Shown: positions 35,606 through 46,989, numbered from the stretch's first letter. The stretch: DNA of 64,000 nucleotides from Trichaptum fuscoviolaceum (GCA_910574455.1 CAJSYZ010000011.1:1-64000); one strand, 5' to 3'. A program made the numbers and translations. The notes: a model not told the origin generated them from the sequence alone.

Positions 35606-36285
35606 ATGAATGCGCCCGGAGAAAGTCTTGAAACAAACCGGAAGGCATTGAAGAGAATGTTATCACAAATTATCGGTAGCACTGGAAATACTCGAGTGAA
35701 GGAGAAAGCGAATGGAAAGAGACATTTGCGTTTTACATATACCGAAACATTCGAGGTGGTACTGAAAGAACTGGATCGTAGAAATCCTAACAGGTCCAGA
35801 GAAGATGCAAAGCTATGGGAACAGAGCAGTTTATGTCCTTACGAGTGATAAATGCGATCAAACTTGGATCAAAGCATTTTCTACAATCCCCTACGGATGA
35901 CCTCGAGTCATTGTTCTACGCTTCAATTTGTGCGATCTTCTGCAATCAACACATATCGAAGTATCTATCACCGATAGAGGCGGACATGAAATCATACCTT
36001 CTCTCCGGGAATGGGAGGGAAACGGGCTTGGTGGAGTATTTATATACCTCTGTGAATGACTTGACAACACAACCGGTCATAGAGGCACAGCTGGTTATGA
36101 ATGAGTGGGATAGAGAGCTGTCCGAAATCTACTATGACATTAGAAAACGCGCAAACATTCATGTGGTTCTCACCAAGGATGCCGTGGATTGTCGATGGCG
36201 GAGAAGCGTGGGGTGGATACTCTGTGCGCTCTCGGGGCGTTCTGAAAATTCTGCGGATCATTAACAGTCATGAAGGGACGCTGTA
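35606..36285 (+). pseudogene. FunK1-like copy B, internally deleted
   Basis: This is the second subfamily, without an RDIS motif. It starts MNAPGESLETNRKALKRML and continues to RFTYTETFEVVLKELD. At about 35818 the sequence jumps from DAKLW straight to EQFMSLRVINAIKLGS. The helical insert, the DxD motif and the intron found in copy E (41588 downward) are absent. The junction shows the short homology GGGA, and the frame is broken at the join. The second half (DDLESLFYASICAIF ... CRWRRSVGWILCALS) is well kept, apart from a change of frame near 36240. It lies 450 bp after copy A, the mirror of E and F. Confidence 0.65.
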
Positions 36286-36534
36286 GGATTACCAACCATT
36301 TGTACGATAGCTCTGCAAAGATTGTTTCATGTTTATCAGTTTTGTTTGTGTTCTTGGCTTGTTTTGACTATGGAATACCTTCAAACTACGCAGTTGTTTC
36401 ATTTGGCCCTCATGAATGTAATCAACATCAGTTTTATTATTACTCTGATATAAGAACTAAGGTTATCATACTCTGTTATCAGAGACCTACGTTTCTATTT
36501 TCCTCCCTGAACCCATTGCAATACTTTATCACAC

Positions 36535-36890
36535 TTCGGTCTTAATCGCTCCTCCATAGCGTCCTTAGCTTTCCGCAAGTCTTCCCAGAGTGTTGCATCA
36601 TCGCCAAACCGAGTCTCATGGTGCTCGTCGAGGGCTTTCAGCACTTCTTCGAAGATCGCAGGGTACGCAAAAGGCGGAGAAGGCGTTTCGCCCACTAAGC
36701 CTTTGTCTGTCTCCTTCTTTAGGATTCTCCCAGTACTGATATCTCTGTAAAATTCCCGGACATGAAATGACTGAGCCACCCTTGTGGTCGTGGTATTAGC
36801 CTGAGCACCTGCGGGTGGATGGAGAGTTTGTGTGATGATGAGGTAGAAATAAGTTGACACTTCCGGGCAGTGCCGGACACTGCTCACCGT
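36535..36890 (-). pseudogene. FunK1-like copy C, 5' fragment
   Basis: It carries YRDISTGRI, then 'VGETPSPPFAYPAIFEEVLK' and LWEDLRKAKDAMEERL, and then stops abruptly at about 36540, where the DNA becomes AT-rich and unrelated. It lacks the DxD motif, GTxxFMS and the C-lobe. The upstream 350 bp (36890-37235) match the region upstream of copy F (42920-43330). There too a plus-strand FunK1-like start (copy D at 37236) is divergent. Confidence 0.6.
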
Positions 36891-37235
36891 GACAAATTAA
36901 AAGGGGTGACAGAATCCGTGACTTTCATGACTAGAGATGTCACGCTCCGGGCCGCCCCCTTCCCGCCCTCTTCTTTTCACGCGCCAACGTATGCATAGTA
37001 GACTCGCAACTTCGCACAGTCGTTCTTGTCGTGACACTGAGCATCCTACACGATTCAAATCTCCAACAGATGTTCTTTCTTAAACCTCGAGAACCCAGTC
37101 GTTGCGGGAGAACATTGCTCAGCGCTCACTGACCATCGGCAGCGCAGTCCCCGTCTGGTTGGACTGTTGGGTAAGTCTAGCATACCATAGACGACGTGCG
37201 GCGCCCTCAACTAACACTCCAGAAGGGTCTTTGCA

Positions 37236-38170
37236 ATGACATCAGCTTTGGCATATGTATTGAAGAAGGAAATTGCGGATACCAGTGGGAATGTTCCTCT
37301 GGTGTTTACGTTTTCCGGTGCATTTCAGGAGGTTCTAGACGAGCTCGTTGAGCGGAAACGCAGACCTGTCACCGACCTGGCGAGGATTCAGACCTGTGTA
37401 ACGGGTGAGGAGATGCACGGAGCTGAGGCACCCGTGCCATGGAGGAGCTGTTGAAGAACGAAGAGCCAATGTGCCGCGTAGCTCGGAGCGCTTATTGTCA
37501 GTGTACGGTTTTCGTTTCTGACGGGGATCATACATGGCCAGCTGACCGGCTTTGGACGGATCCCAAGAACGAAGAGCCATCCCCGTGTTGTTCAACGACC
37601 ATCTGCATTAGAAGCTTAGACTTCTTAACGGGAAAGGCACGGCGCAATTCATGTCTATTGGACTTATCCTATCTATCGGTGATCTCAGCAATCACGAGCG
37701 GATGAAATCAGTTCGTTCTTCCACGTTACCATATGGATATGGCAATATTCAATTTCTACACAGTGGAAGGTACGCTATCGTATCGCGAGAAACCCTTTAA
37801 GCCTGCTACGCGTGAGGAATGGAAGAGAGATGGGCCGGGATGGGTACTTGGAAGCGGATCTGGATCTGGATGATTTGTCACCGCTCGCGAGAGAGACGCT
37901 GTCAATTATGTGCGGGGACTGGCTGTTTCGTAAGGAGGGACCTGGTCGGTTGAGGAAGATTCTGTGCGGGACGCGCGCGGGGATTCATAAAGTCTTTTTT
38001 GCGCGAAGGATGACTATGACTATGATCTGGCGGTGGATTGTCGATGGCGGAGGAGCGTGGGGTTGATATTCTGTGCGCTCTCGGGTGTCCTGGGTGTTCT
38101 ACGGATCGTCGAGAGGCACGAAGAGGCGCTGGAGGAGTGCCAGTCGTTTGTACGGAAGCTCTGCGGTATG
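37236..38170 (+). pseudogene. FunK1-like copy D, degenerate
   Basis: It starts MTSALAYVLKKEIAD and has VFTFSGAFQEVLDELVERK, a divergent form of the family's insert. MEELLKNEE and DHTWPADRLW follow in a different frame, then GTAQFMSIGLILSIGD, and then scattered C-lobe pieces (CRWRRSVGL, ALSGVLGVLRIVE at about 38035-38120). Several frameshifts separate these. Sequence identity with other copies is clearly lower than A against F, so it is an older copy. A related 5' start lies at about 43330-43435 but is cut off there. Confidence 0.55.
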
Positions 38171-39540
38171 AGAATGAAGATCTTTTATGCGAAGACATTC
38201 TCGTACACCCCCCTCGTCTCGCGCGAAGAATCTTGCCGGTTAGTACATGGTCCAACTATGACCTCCGATAGGCCAGCTTTCCTAATTGCCTTGGTTCTGA
38301 AGGGCTGTCCGCCGCGGGCCGGTTGGATATCGACCGTAGTGTAATCTGCAAGGTGCTTATTCTGTGGACTTGCGAGTTTATATCTTCCTTATGCTAACAA
38401 GAAGAAGACCAGAGGAGAACTGCTGTACTCCGTGCCCTTCCACTTCTGCAGATGGCGTTGTCTTCAACATGGGTGCACGGCTTTCTCTTGATTTCTACTC
38501 CCTGTCAAAGGCTTTTACTTTACTCAAGCTTCTCTAGTTCACATCGGCCTCAGGCGCTCGAGTGAGCAGAGTTCACCTCTCGAATAAACTCTAGGCCTTA
38601 TCCTCAAATATGCGAGGGGGTGGGGTCTAAATTTCCCCAGTCTCCCTCTGCTTCGGAAGGCCGTCAACAAAGCTGCGGCACGTTGCAGATCGCGCTGAGC
38701 GGGCCCACCAATCCGAGGCGCACGCCCTTCAGGCGGTCGCGTGACAGAGCCGCAGCCGTCTTACTCTATGGCGGAGACCTCTGATGTCATCGAGTACGCC
38801 GACGAACTGGTGTTGGTGTACTTGGGTGTCGGGACATGACCACAAGACGATCTTTTATCTAGACCGGCGACCCTGCGTGGCCATACCTTCATCACGGCGA
38901 GCGGCGGTACATGTTGCTACATCAATGTCAGCACGGGAGATGATTCTTATTCTCTCTAGCTCACTGACCCATTTCCTTCGCTCATATCATCCTAGTGGTA
39001 CTCGGAGAATCATGGTGTAAGTCTTGATGCTTAAGGGTAGTGGGCTTGAGAACGGAGAGGCATAGACGGGCGGTGTCGGCAACAGAACATTCTTCCACCA
39101 TGAACAACAAATCAAGCAACACTTCAAGAAGTTACACGATCGCTTTCAGAGGCTAAGATGTATTAGGTGACCACCACTATGCGAGAATCTTTACTGCTCT
39201 AATGCTATAACCGTCATGTTGTACCTCGGAAACAGAAGGTCTTATCTCCAGTCATCGAATGATTCGTCCCAAAAACAATGACCTGCCCAAATCTGAGAGG
39301 ATTACCAAGCATGTGTGGTTTGTTATTGTCCCATAATCCACACTTTTTGAACTTCGGCTGCAGCTTTCAACCACAAATGTTAGTCATGCACCCTGGCGCT
39401 AAACTACAAAACCACACCAAACTTCCGGTTAAAAGGGCCTAGAATGCAGACAAAATACGCTCTCAATCCATCTCCCCCCCCCCCAGCATCCCCGGCATCC
39501 AGACCGCAACTCCCTCCTCCCCACTAGTACCCGCACCCAC
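38171..39540. other. Intergenic, no gene recognised
   Basis: Short open stretches exist on both strands but have no coding consistency. A C-run (39475-39484) and a CT-rich leader (39460-39550) just before the ATG at 39560 look like the promoter and 5' leader of the small gene that follows. Confidence 0.4.
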
Positions 39541-39559
39541 CCCATCTTCTTAGATCCCA

Positions 39560-40056
39560 ATGCAACACCCACAAGCACTGCAGGTGATCAAGCAGAGGAT
39601 GTCCGACTCAGCGTCGAAGTACATGTACAAGCGCTCCTCCGTGTCTAGCTATCCGGAGCCGAGGCCTCTGTGCGAATGCGAGCTGGCAGCGCTGCGCGTT
39701 TCGGTACGGCGGGAGCTGGAGAAGCGTTATGCTGGATGCATCATGCTCATCAGAGACCCTAAGTTTCTGTATATCCTTGGGGTACGCGTGTTAACAGAAT
39801 CATGACGTACAACCGGTTCCTCTGACTAACGTTTTCTCTGCTGCAGGCGGATATAGCGCCGGAGCCACTCTTCTTTCTAGGACAAGACTTGGTCAAGGTG
39901 TTCGGGCAAGAGATCCTACATATCCTGGGTCGCGCTAGGATCTTCCAGGAGATGGGGGTGACGTGGACTGTGGAGCGGTTCACGGAAGAGTACATCGCGG
40001 TGAAGAGCCGAACTCGGGATGGATTCCCTGCTTGGTGCACTACTTCCAGCGAATGA
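39560..40056 (+). CDS. Small orphan protein, 143 aa, one intron
   Basis: The exons are 39560-39781 and 39847-40056. The 65-nt intron starts gtacgc and ends ctgcag. The frame is open throughout and composition is coding-like. The N-terminal half is polar with a helical segment (ELAALRVSVRRELEKRYAG). Next is FLYILG, then 'PLFFLGQDLVKVFGQEILHI' and RARIFQEMGVTWTVERF. No signal peptide, membrane helix or known domain is seen. A CT-rich leader precedes the start, and a second ATG (SDSASKY) lies 13 codons in. It is single-copy in the window amid duplicated neighbours. It sits close to the middle of the inverted repeat formed by the FunK1 copies. Function unknown. Confidence 0.6.
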
Positions 40057-40139
40057 AAGATCTCTGGGTATCTCAATAATGTTTTTTCCTTCACGTATTC
40101 GCTAATTCGCAGAGATCTATGCGCAGGCACATAATATGT

Positions 40140-40620
40140 ATTTTATGTCTGTACTCCATGCCATGGCAGGCCGGTATCTGATCCATGGCACTATGGGATT
40201 TGAAATCTACTGTATCCATTTGTTATAGCCTGAAGTTGTTGTAATTTAGGAAATTTAGACTGTAGCACTTGTGATTCTCGAGGCCAGGTAAACGCCCTGC
40301 GAAAGATCGACAGACACGCATGCTCTGTTCCGACAAGAGAGCAAGTAAAACTGAAGATAAAAGGACAAAATCGACGATGCTGTAAATGTCTACATCTTAG
40401 TGCGATACAACATAACAATTTTTGAATGGAGGAAAGTAGATAAATAGGACCGAGTTCACAGAGTATGATCGCCTTATGTCTTAGATCAGCGTGATAATAA
40501 GACTGATGTTGATGCCACTTGTCAGGACAAAATGAAGTGATTATATAGTAAAACATGACCTCCGTAATCATGACTACGCAAGATAACAAGAACGAAGCAG
40601 GACTTTACGTGGTTCATCTA
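40140..40620. repeat. Direct repeat with 44940-45400 (FunK1 3' flank)
   Basis: The stretch from 'ccggtatctgatccatggc' through 'aacgccctgcg' to 'cgtaatcatgac' is repeated, with small changes, at 44940-45345. It lies just downstream of copies E and G respectively. The two loci therefore arose as a tandem duplication of gene plus 3' flank, offset by about 4.8 kb. Confidence 0.8.
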
Positions 40621-40628
40621 CTTTAGAG

Positions 40629-41588
40629 CTATCGTAAAAGCGGTTGGAACGCCTTCATTGACTCTTCACGACTGTTAATGATTCGAATAATTCGCAGAAT
40701 TTCCAGAGCGCCCGAGAACGCACAAAGTATCCACCCCACACTTCTCCGCCATCGACAACCCGCCGCATTCGAGTTCTTGGCGAGAACCTTATGAATATGC
40801 GTGCGTGTCCGAAGATCTCGATAGACCTTGCGCAGCTGCCTATTCCATGCGTCCATGGCCAGCTGCACCTTAATGAGCGGCTTTCGATGTCAGATCTCCC
40901 GGAATAGTGTTCAGGTGAGGTCGTGAGAGAGATAGATTGATGCATGGCTTACTGAGGGTTCCTCCCAACCCTTTTCATGCTCCTCCCAAAGCTTGATCGG
41001 TGTCGGTGAGAATCGCTATTCTTGAGATCGCACAAAGTGAAACGTAGAAGAATGACTCGAGGTCATCGCAGGGGATTGTAGAAAATGCTTTGATCCAAGT
41101 TTGATCGCATTTATCACTTGTAAGGACATGAACTGCTCTGTTCCCTTCGAAAGGCTTAGCAGATAAGAGAAATAGATCGATGCGTGGCTTACTGAAAGTT
41201 CCTCCCATCCCTTTTCATCCCGCTCCCAAAGCCAGTCAGTCGATTTTCCTTGATCAGTATCGGCGAGGAAAGCCGTGTACGAGCTACTGGTGGAAGAATA
41301 AATGTCGTTCAGAAGCTTCTCCAAGTCATCCTTGACTTTCTCCAGCTCCTCCCATAGCTTTGCATCTTCTCCGGACCTGTTAGAATTTCTACGATCGAGT
41401 TCTTTCAGTACCACGTCGAACGTTTCGGGATATGTAAAGCGCAAAGGTCTCTTTCCATTCGCTTTCTCCTTCACTCGAGTATTTCCAGTGCTACCGATAA
41501 TTTGTGATAACATTCTCTTCAATGCCTTCCGGTTCGTTTCAAGACTTTCTCCGGGTGCCTTCATTATTGGATGGTACCCGCGCAACAT
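40629..41588 (-). pseudogene. FunK1-like copy E, chimeric
   Basis: It begins with MKAPGESLETNRKALKRML, continues through the insert, FLADTDQGKSTDWLW, the intron (gtaagccacg...tcgaag), and GTEQFMSLQVINAI to DDLESFFYVSLCAIS. At about 41010 it does not go on to the family's C-lobe. It re-enters the insert region, with a second LTDTDQA, a Trp-rich stretch and a second gtaagccatgc donor. Only after that does it reach the C-lobe (LRKVYRDLRTRTHIHKV, CRWRRSVGWILCAF). This is what unequal crossing-over between two copies would leave. Confidence 0.65.
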
Positions 41589-42010
41589 GGTGAAGTGAAG
41601 AGAATGTCAGTCAAGGTACAGAACTTGAAGGTCATGCCAGTGCCACGGTGACGTAGCTCCGGACTCGGCCAGTGAGGTTCAAGTTCCCGGGCCGGCTCCG
41701 AATAGTGAACTCATCGATTACCCCGGATAGCCAATTTATGTTTCCCTCCAATAAACGACTTGGGGTTTAAAGGCCAGGAAGTTAAACACGAGATACGGCT
41801 GGTGTATCTGATTCGGGAAGATTAGCAAAGGCTGCTCAGAGAAAATCTATGTACAAAAAACGATGCATTTACAGCTTTCCGCCCAATGCCAATTTCATAA
41901 TTTTGATGTACATATTATGACATGCAATCTACTTGCTAGTACAAAACATTCTACAATTACAAATTAGTCGAGAACATACCGTAAAGACTATCAGGACTTA
42001 CTCGATTCAT

Positions 42011-42919
42011 TCATTGCGGATTTACATTGTCAAAGTCCGCGTATGCCTTCAAGTGCGCTAGGTGGCCATTGATAATTGACACGATCTTTAGGACTCCCGA
42101 AAGTGCGCAGAGTATCCATCCTACGCTTCTCCTCCACAGAACATCCACGGGAGCGTTGGCGAGAACTTTATAAATTCTCGCGCGCGATTTAATGTCGCGG
42201 TAGACCTTCGGTAGCTCCATAGCCCACTGTTCCATAACATCCATCGCCTGTTTCGCCATCGGAGACGTCAAATCGTTCACAGAAGCTCCCAGGTACAAAT
42301 CATGGCCAAGCGCCCGTGCCTTATTCGAGAGTAGCAGGGTTTTGATGTATCTGTCACGATGCGACAGTGTATCTTCCACTGTGTAGACATTGTGGAATAT
42401 CGCAAATACCGTAACGTGGAAGAACGATTCGAGGTCATCCGCAGGTGAGTGTAAAAAATCTCCGCCTTCGTTGCCGATTGAAAAGATAACGCCAGTGGAC
42501 ATGAACTGTGCTGTACCCTTTGTGTCCGAGTCAAGAAGAATCAGCAATGTGCCGGAGTCGGTCATTGGGAGACTTACGAAAGGTCCTTGCCAGCTGGTTT
42601 TGCCATCCTCCCAAAGCAGGTCAGTTGGTCTTGCATAATCTACATCATCAAGGAACGCTGCACAAGCGGTCGTGGAGGAGATTTCGTTTCTTAATAGCTC
42701 TTCCATAGCGTCCTTGGCTTTCTGCAAGTCTTCCCAAAGTTTTGCGTCATCGCCAGACCGGTCTTTATGGCGCTCGTCGAGTGTTTTCAGTACTGATTCG
42801 AAGGTCGCAGGATACGCAAAAGGCGGAGAAGGCGCTTCACCCACTGAGCCTAGGACTGTTTCCTTCTTTGCCAGTGGGATGTTCCCGTTACTGATGTCCC
42901 TGTGAGTATTCCTGGTCAT
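42011..42919 (-). CDS. FunK1-like kinase-related protein, copy F
   Basis: It mirrors copy A: RDISNGN (acceptor at about 42899), the helical insert, FLDDVDYARPTDLLW, then the same intron position. In F the intron (gtaagtctcc...acaaag) can also be read through without a stop, so two products are possible. GTAQFMSTGVIFSIGN, 'LHSPADDLESFFHVTVFAIF' and the C-lobe to FDNVNPQ follow. The frame is intact. There is no N-lobe upstream: 42920-43250 holds a flank shared with A and C. It is divergent from the truncated start at 43330. Confidence 0.7.
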   Translation of the reverse strand: MTRNTHRDISNGNIPLAKKETVLGSVGEAPSPPFAYPATFESVLKTLDERHKDRSGDDAKLWEDLQKAKDAMEELLRNEISSTTACAAFLDDVDYARPTDLLWEDGKTSWQGPFVSLPMTDSGTLLILLDSDTKGTAQFMSTGVIFSIGNEGGDFLHSPADDLESFFHVTVFAIFHNVYTVEDTLSHRDRYIKTLLLSNKARALGHDLYLGASVNDLTSPMAKQAMDVMEQWAMELPKVYRDIKSRARIYKVLANAPVDVLWRRSVGWILCALSGVLKIVSIINGHLAHLKAYADFDNVNPQ

Positions 42920-43329
42920 GAAATGACTGAGCCACCCTTGTGGATTTGATTGAGCCTGATCGCCGGCGCGTGGTTGGAGAACTCGTGTGATGATGAGGTA
43001 GAAGGCGAAGCTTGACTCTCACCGTGTCAACTTGAAAGCGGTGACAGAATCCGTGACTTCCACTGGCATGACTAAAAATGTCACGCTCCGGGTACGCGCT
43101 AGCGTATGCATAGCCTACTGAGGAGCAGCCTACACGATTCAAACGTCCAAAAGATGTTCTTTGTTCATTGCCATAGTCCTCGAGAAACCAGTCGTTGCGG
43201 GAGGTCACTGCTCAGCGCTCACTGACCATTGGCGGCGCAGTCCCCGTCTGACTCTGGTTGGACTATTGGGTAATTCTAGCATTTCATACACGACGTTCGG
43301 CGCACTCGACTAGCACTCTCCAAGGCTTT

Positions 43330-43436
43330 CTTCAATGGCAGCAGTCTCGGGAACACATGTATAGAGGAAGGATAGTGCGGATACCTTTGGAAAGACCCTG
43401 CAGTTTACGTTCCCCGGTGCGTTTCAAGCAGGAACC
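43330..43436 (+). pseudogene. Truncated FunK1-like 5' end (divergent from F)
   Basis: The plus-strand DNA after 43225 ('accattggcggcgcagtcc') matches 37130-37330 upstream of and inside the start of copy D, up to the phrase 'tttacgttccccggtgcgtt'. It stops at about 43436, where an AT-rich repeat begins. Only about 100 bp of coding-related sequence remains. Confidence 0.5.
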
Positions 43437-43439
43437 CCA

Positions 43440-43620
43440 GGAAACTATTTAGTACCGATGACAGGATTTCTGTCCAATTGGTACTAAATATCAGCATATA
43501 CAGTAGTACCGACAGAATTAGTACCAATAGCATTCAATACCATATATTTAGTACCAATAACATCTAACACCAAAAGAATTAGCACCAATATAATTTTGAA
43601 CTATAGTATTTAGTACTGAT
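43440..43620. repeat. Degenerate AGTACCAATA tandem repeat
   Basis: Words of the form ttagtacc(a/g)ata recur about eight times at 15-30 bp spacing. The first sits directly at the breakpoint of the truncated FunK1 start. A related inverted word ('ggaccgatatttagtatc') occurs at about 44893-44912, just before the tandem-duplicated flank at 44940. So 43440-44930 may be one inserted unit. Confidence 0.5.
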
Positions 43621-43879
43621 TGCAATTAAAGCCGAGCTACATCTACTGCCTCCACACCAGCATTAGCACTGCACGCAAGCAAATTGGTGTGCTTGGGCGT
43701 TCGACGTCAGAATCGGTGTCGTCGCAGATCGGAAGCCCCGTCAAGTTGTGCATCCACCGCGATGCGAGTGGTTCAGAATGTTGGATGTATGCGATTTCCG
43801 TCGCGTTTCTTACTTGTTTCACACGTCGCAGTCACATGGAGGTGACACAAAAGTATTTCATTTACTATAAAATTTACTA

Positions 43880-44770
43880 GCTAGATCCGAAGCCTATGGT
43901 ATAAGTAGACTACTAGTTTAGCAATAAAACATTCGTGCGTTGTCCTCTTGAATTCGGACTCCAACACAGAACACACAACCGCAATGCTGTGCGTCTCATT
44001 CCTCTGGAAGACGGGACAGCAACAGGGTCCGCACTCGCCTTGGGCTTTGGAGAGGGGCTCACGTCGCGCCTCTCTTGGTCGAAGGCGCAGGTGCAGGTGC
44101 TGCGGCCGCATTAGCAGGCAAAGAAACAGTATGGGAGAAATGAAACGGGCCACGGTTACAACGCTTTGCCAGGCGTCCCGTGGGCGAATTCACAAGCGCG
44201 GCAGGCAGGCTGACCTTGAGGAGTGTAACAGGAATAGAATTGGATGTTGGTGCGTCATCGTTCGATGCCTGCTCAGAGTCAGATGGAGGACGAGGACGCC
44301 AAACGTGCATCCAGCGCAGGGTTCCGGAGAGTTTATGCGCATAAGCAGACAAAGATGAACACAATTTATGCACATAGCCAGTATACATGTATTACTAGGA
44401 GCGTAGTCAGACGTACCTTTCCACCTTGTCTTTTTTTGAGCTGCCTCCTGGTGCCGCCATTGCCAATCTTCGGTGACTGCACCTGCTGTTGACTGTGCTG
44501 TTGCTGCGGGTGCCTTGCCTTGTGCTGGCGGGGCGTCGAGTGCCTCCTCGTCAGAGCATTTGGTTATGGAAGAATCTGAATGGGCTTGGAGAGAGCGAGG
44601 AGGACAGGCGGCCTTGTCGGAGTGCCCTCGCGATGGTGGGTGCTGACCAGAATGTTGAGGTCGAGGACGACGAACGGGGGAAGGGGGCACTCCTTATCTC
44701 CTTATCTCGGCCCTCGGTAACAATAGTTACCGGAGACAAAAAAGCCCAAAAAGGCATGCCGCGCATGCCG
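43880..44770 (-). other. Coding-like region of unknown origin
   Basis: Minus-strand open stretches at 44190-44690 (Pro/Ser/Ala-rich; GTSDYAPSN, 'QWRHQEAAQKKTRWKG') and 44059-44388 (MHVWRPRPPSDSEQ, then NSIPVTLLKVSLPAA, ending PAPSTKRGAT) could be joined by an intron at about 44335-44410. GC content is higher than in the flanks. No domain recognised. It lies between the AGTACC repeat and its inverted word, so it may be cargo of an insertion. Confidence 0.3.
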
Positions 44771-44939
44771 CAACCTGCCCTAAACTTGTAACTTTGTATT
44801 CTTGCACTTGCTCACACACAGAGTTTTTGTTTCTTTATCCCATACCTTCACCCTTACGATGATGGGACAAATATATAGTAATGTAATAAATTAGGACCGA
44901 TATTTAGTATCTATAAGAACTTAGTAGTTGTAACAAGTG

Positions 44940-45400
44940 GCAGGCTGGTATCTGATCCACGGCACTATGGAAGTGGCAATCTACTGTATCCATTTGTTGT
45001 AGTATGAAGTTGTTGTAATTTAAGAAATTTAGACTGTTGCATTTGTGATTCTTGAGGACAGGTAAACGCCCTGCGGAAGATCGACAGACACGCTTGACAT
45101 GCTCTGATCCGACAAGAGAGCAAGGAAAACTGAAGATAAAAGGACAAAATCGATAATGCTGTAATTGTCTACATATTAGTGCAATACAACATTACGATTT
45201 TTGAATGGAGGAAAGTAGATAAGCATAGTACGATCGCCTCATGTCTTACATCAGCGTGATAATAAAACTGATGTTGATACCACTTGTCAGGACAAAATGA
45301 AGCGGTCACATACATAGTAGGACATGACCTCCGTAATCAAAACCACGTAAGATAACCAAAACGAAGTGGCAGGAACACGTGGACGTGGTTCATTTACTTT
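44940..45400. repeat. Direct repeat with 40140-40620
   Basis: This is the second copy of the FunK1 3' flank, downstream of copy G. It differs by scattered substitutions and a few small indels (for example an extra 'ttgacat' near 45094). Confidence 0.8.
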
Positions 45401-45404
45401 AGAG

Positions 45405-46326
45405 CTATCTTAAATACGGTTGGTACGCCTTCAGTTTCTCTTCATGACTTCTGATAATCCGCAGAATCTCCAGAGCGCCCGAGAGCGCACAGAGTATCCG
45501 CCCCACGCTTCTCCGCCATCGACAAACATCCGCCGCATCCTTGGCGAGAACTTCATCAATATGCGCGCGTGCTCGAAGATTTTGATAGACCTTGCACAGC
45601 TGCCTATACCACTCGTCCATGATTGGCTGCGCCTCTATGAGCGGTTGCGATGTCAGATCGCGCGGAATAGACCGCAGGTACCCACACAAGCCCGTTTCCC
45701 GCCCCGTCCCAGAGAGTAGATACGAATGCAAGCGCGCCTCTTTAGGTGATAGGTCCTTCGATGTGTGATGATTGCCGAAGATTGCGTAAAGTAAGACGTA
45801 GAAGAATGCGTTGAGGTCGTCTGCGGGGGATTGTAGATAATCCTTTGATCCGAGGTCGATGGATTCTATCACTTCCATGGACATGAAATGCTCTACGCCC
45901 TTCGAGAAGGCTTAACACGTGAGAGAAATGGATGGATGAATGGCTTACTGAGGGTGCCTCCCAGCACTTTTCATCCTCCTCCCAAATAAAGTCAGTCGAT
46001 TTCGCTTGATCGGTGTCGGCGAGAAAAGCTATGCTTGAGATTCCGGCGGAAGAGTAAATGGCGGTCAGAAGCGTCTCCAAATCATCCTTGGCCTTTTTCA
46101 GCTCTTCCCAGAGCTTGGTATCCTCACCGGACTTGACTGGATTACGTCCATCAAGTTCTTTCAGGACCTCCTCAAACGTTTCGGGATATGCGAAGCACAG
46201 ACTGGAAGGTCCTTTTCCATTCGCTTTCTCCTTCTCTCGGATGTTTTCAGTACTGGCGATGATCTCTGATAACATGATCTTCAACGCCTTCCGGTTCGTC
46301 ACGAAGGCTTCTGCGTACGCATCCAT
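45405..46326 (-). CDS. FunK1-like kinase-related protein, copy G
   Basis: It is probably the best preserved member of the second subfamily. It starts MDAYAEAFVTNRKALKIML, with the insert (FAYPETFEEVLKELDGRN, then LWEELKKAKDDLETLL) and FLADTDQAKSTDFIWEED in the position of the DxD motif. The intron has gtaagccatt and tctcgaag borders at about 45905-45950. The second exon follows: FMSMEVIESIDLGSKDYL, DDLNAFFYVLLYAIF, and a C-lobe ending KAYQPYLR. Neither HRD nor an N-lobe is present, so this is at most a pseudokinase-like fragment; its role is unknown. E is its tandem partner. Confidence 0.65.
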
Positions 46327-46772
46327 GATTGAATGGCGACCGCGCATCATGGTGAAGTGAAGAGAATAACGGCCAACTCGAAGGTTATGGTCACGGTGAC
46401 GCAGCTCCCGGGCCGGGGCCGGAGTCCAAGTCCAGCGAGCTGGTGCAACTGGAAGTCTCGGTGCCGGCTCTGGTTGCCTCGGCTCCGAATATACCAGGCT
46501 CTTCAACAGGGAATTAGTTTTGTATCCAAGCCACTCAAACGTGTGGAAGGTCTGGTGAGTCTGATACGGGGGATCTCTAAGACAGCTTATAGAGCCGATG
46601 CCCTTGGAGCTTTCTGCACACTGCCAGTTTCATAAGGATGATCTATTACACGAAATACAACATACCGGATCCACTTATTAGTATAAGAAGAAAACGTGCT
46701 ATACGAAACATTTTCCACTATCAAATCAATTGAGATCGTTTAGTAAAGACAATCTGGATCTACACGATGCAT

Positions 46773-46834
46773 TCATTGCGGATTTACTTTGTTGACATCC
46801 GCGTATGTCTTCAATTCCTCTAGGTGGCTATTGA
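46773..46834 (-). pseudogene. Displaced 3' end of FunK1-like copy H
   Basis: On minus, HLEELKTYADV then NKVNPQ and tga (46773-46775) is the family's normal C-terminus (compare HLAHLKAYADFD in A). It is separated from the rest of copy H (47519 onward) by the 676-bp insertion. Confidence 0.8.
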
Positions 46835-46989
46835 GAGGCGTACCAGCCAATCCAGTATTACCAAGTCCAGTAACTACTGCAAAGACGTGGGGTAAATCAG
46901 AGCAGTAATTATTCCACGTAGAAATAATACCCAAATAATACAAAGTGGTAATACCAAATAGCGTGGTAACAAATACAAAATATAAGTGA

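Noticed and set aside
36690..36890. An intact kinase catalytic loop in copy C
   Set aside because: RDISTG is there, but the asparagine of HRDxxxxN is replaced (GR), and the gene is cut off after the insert.
41016..41588. Separate short genes within copy E (77, 96 and 190 aa frames)
   Set aside because: They are frames of one chimeric FunK1-like relic and its intron, as the alignment with G and B shows.
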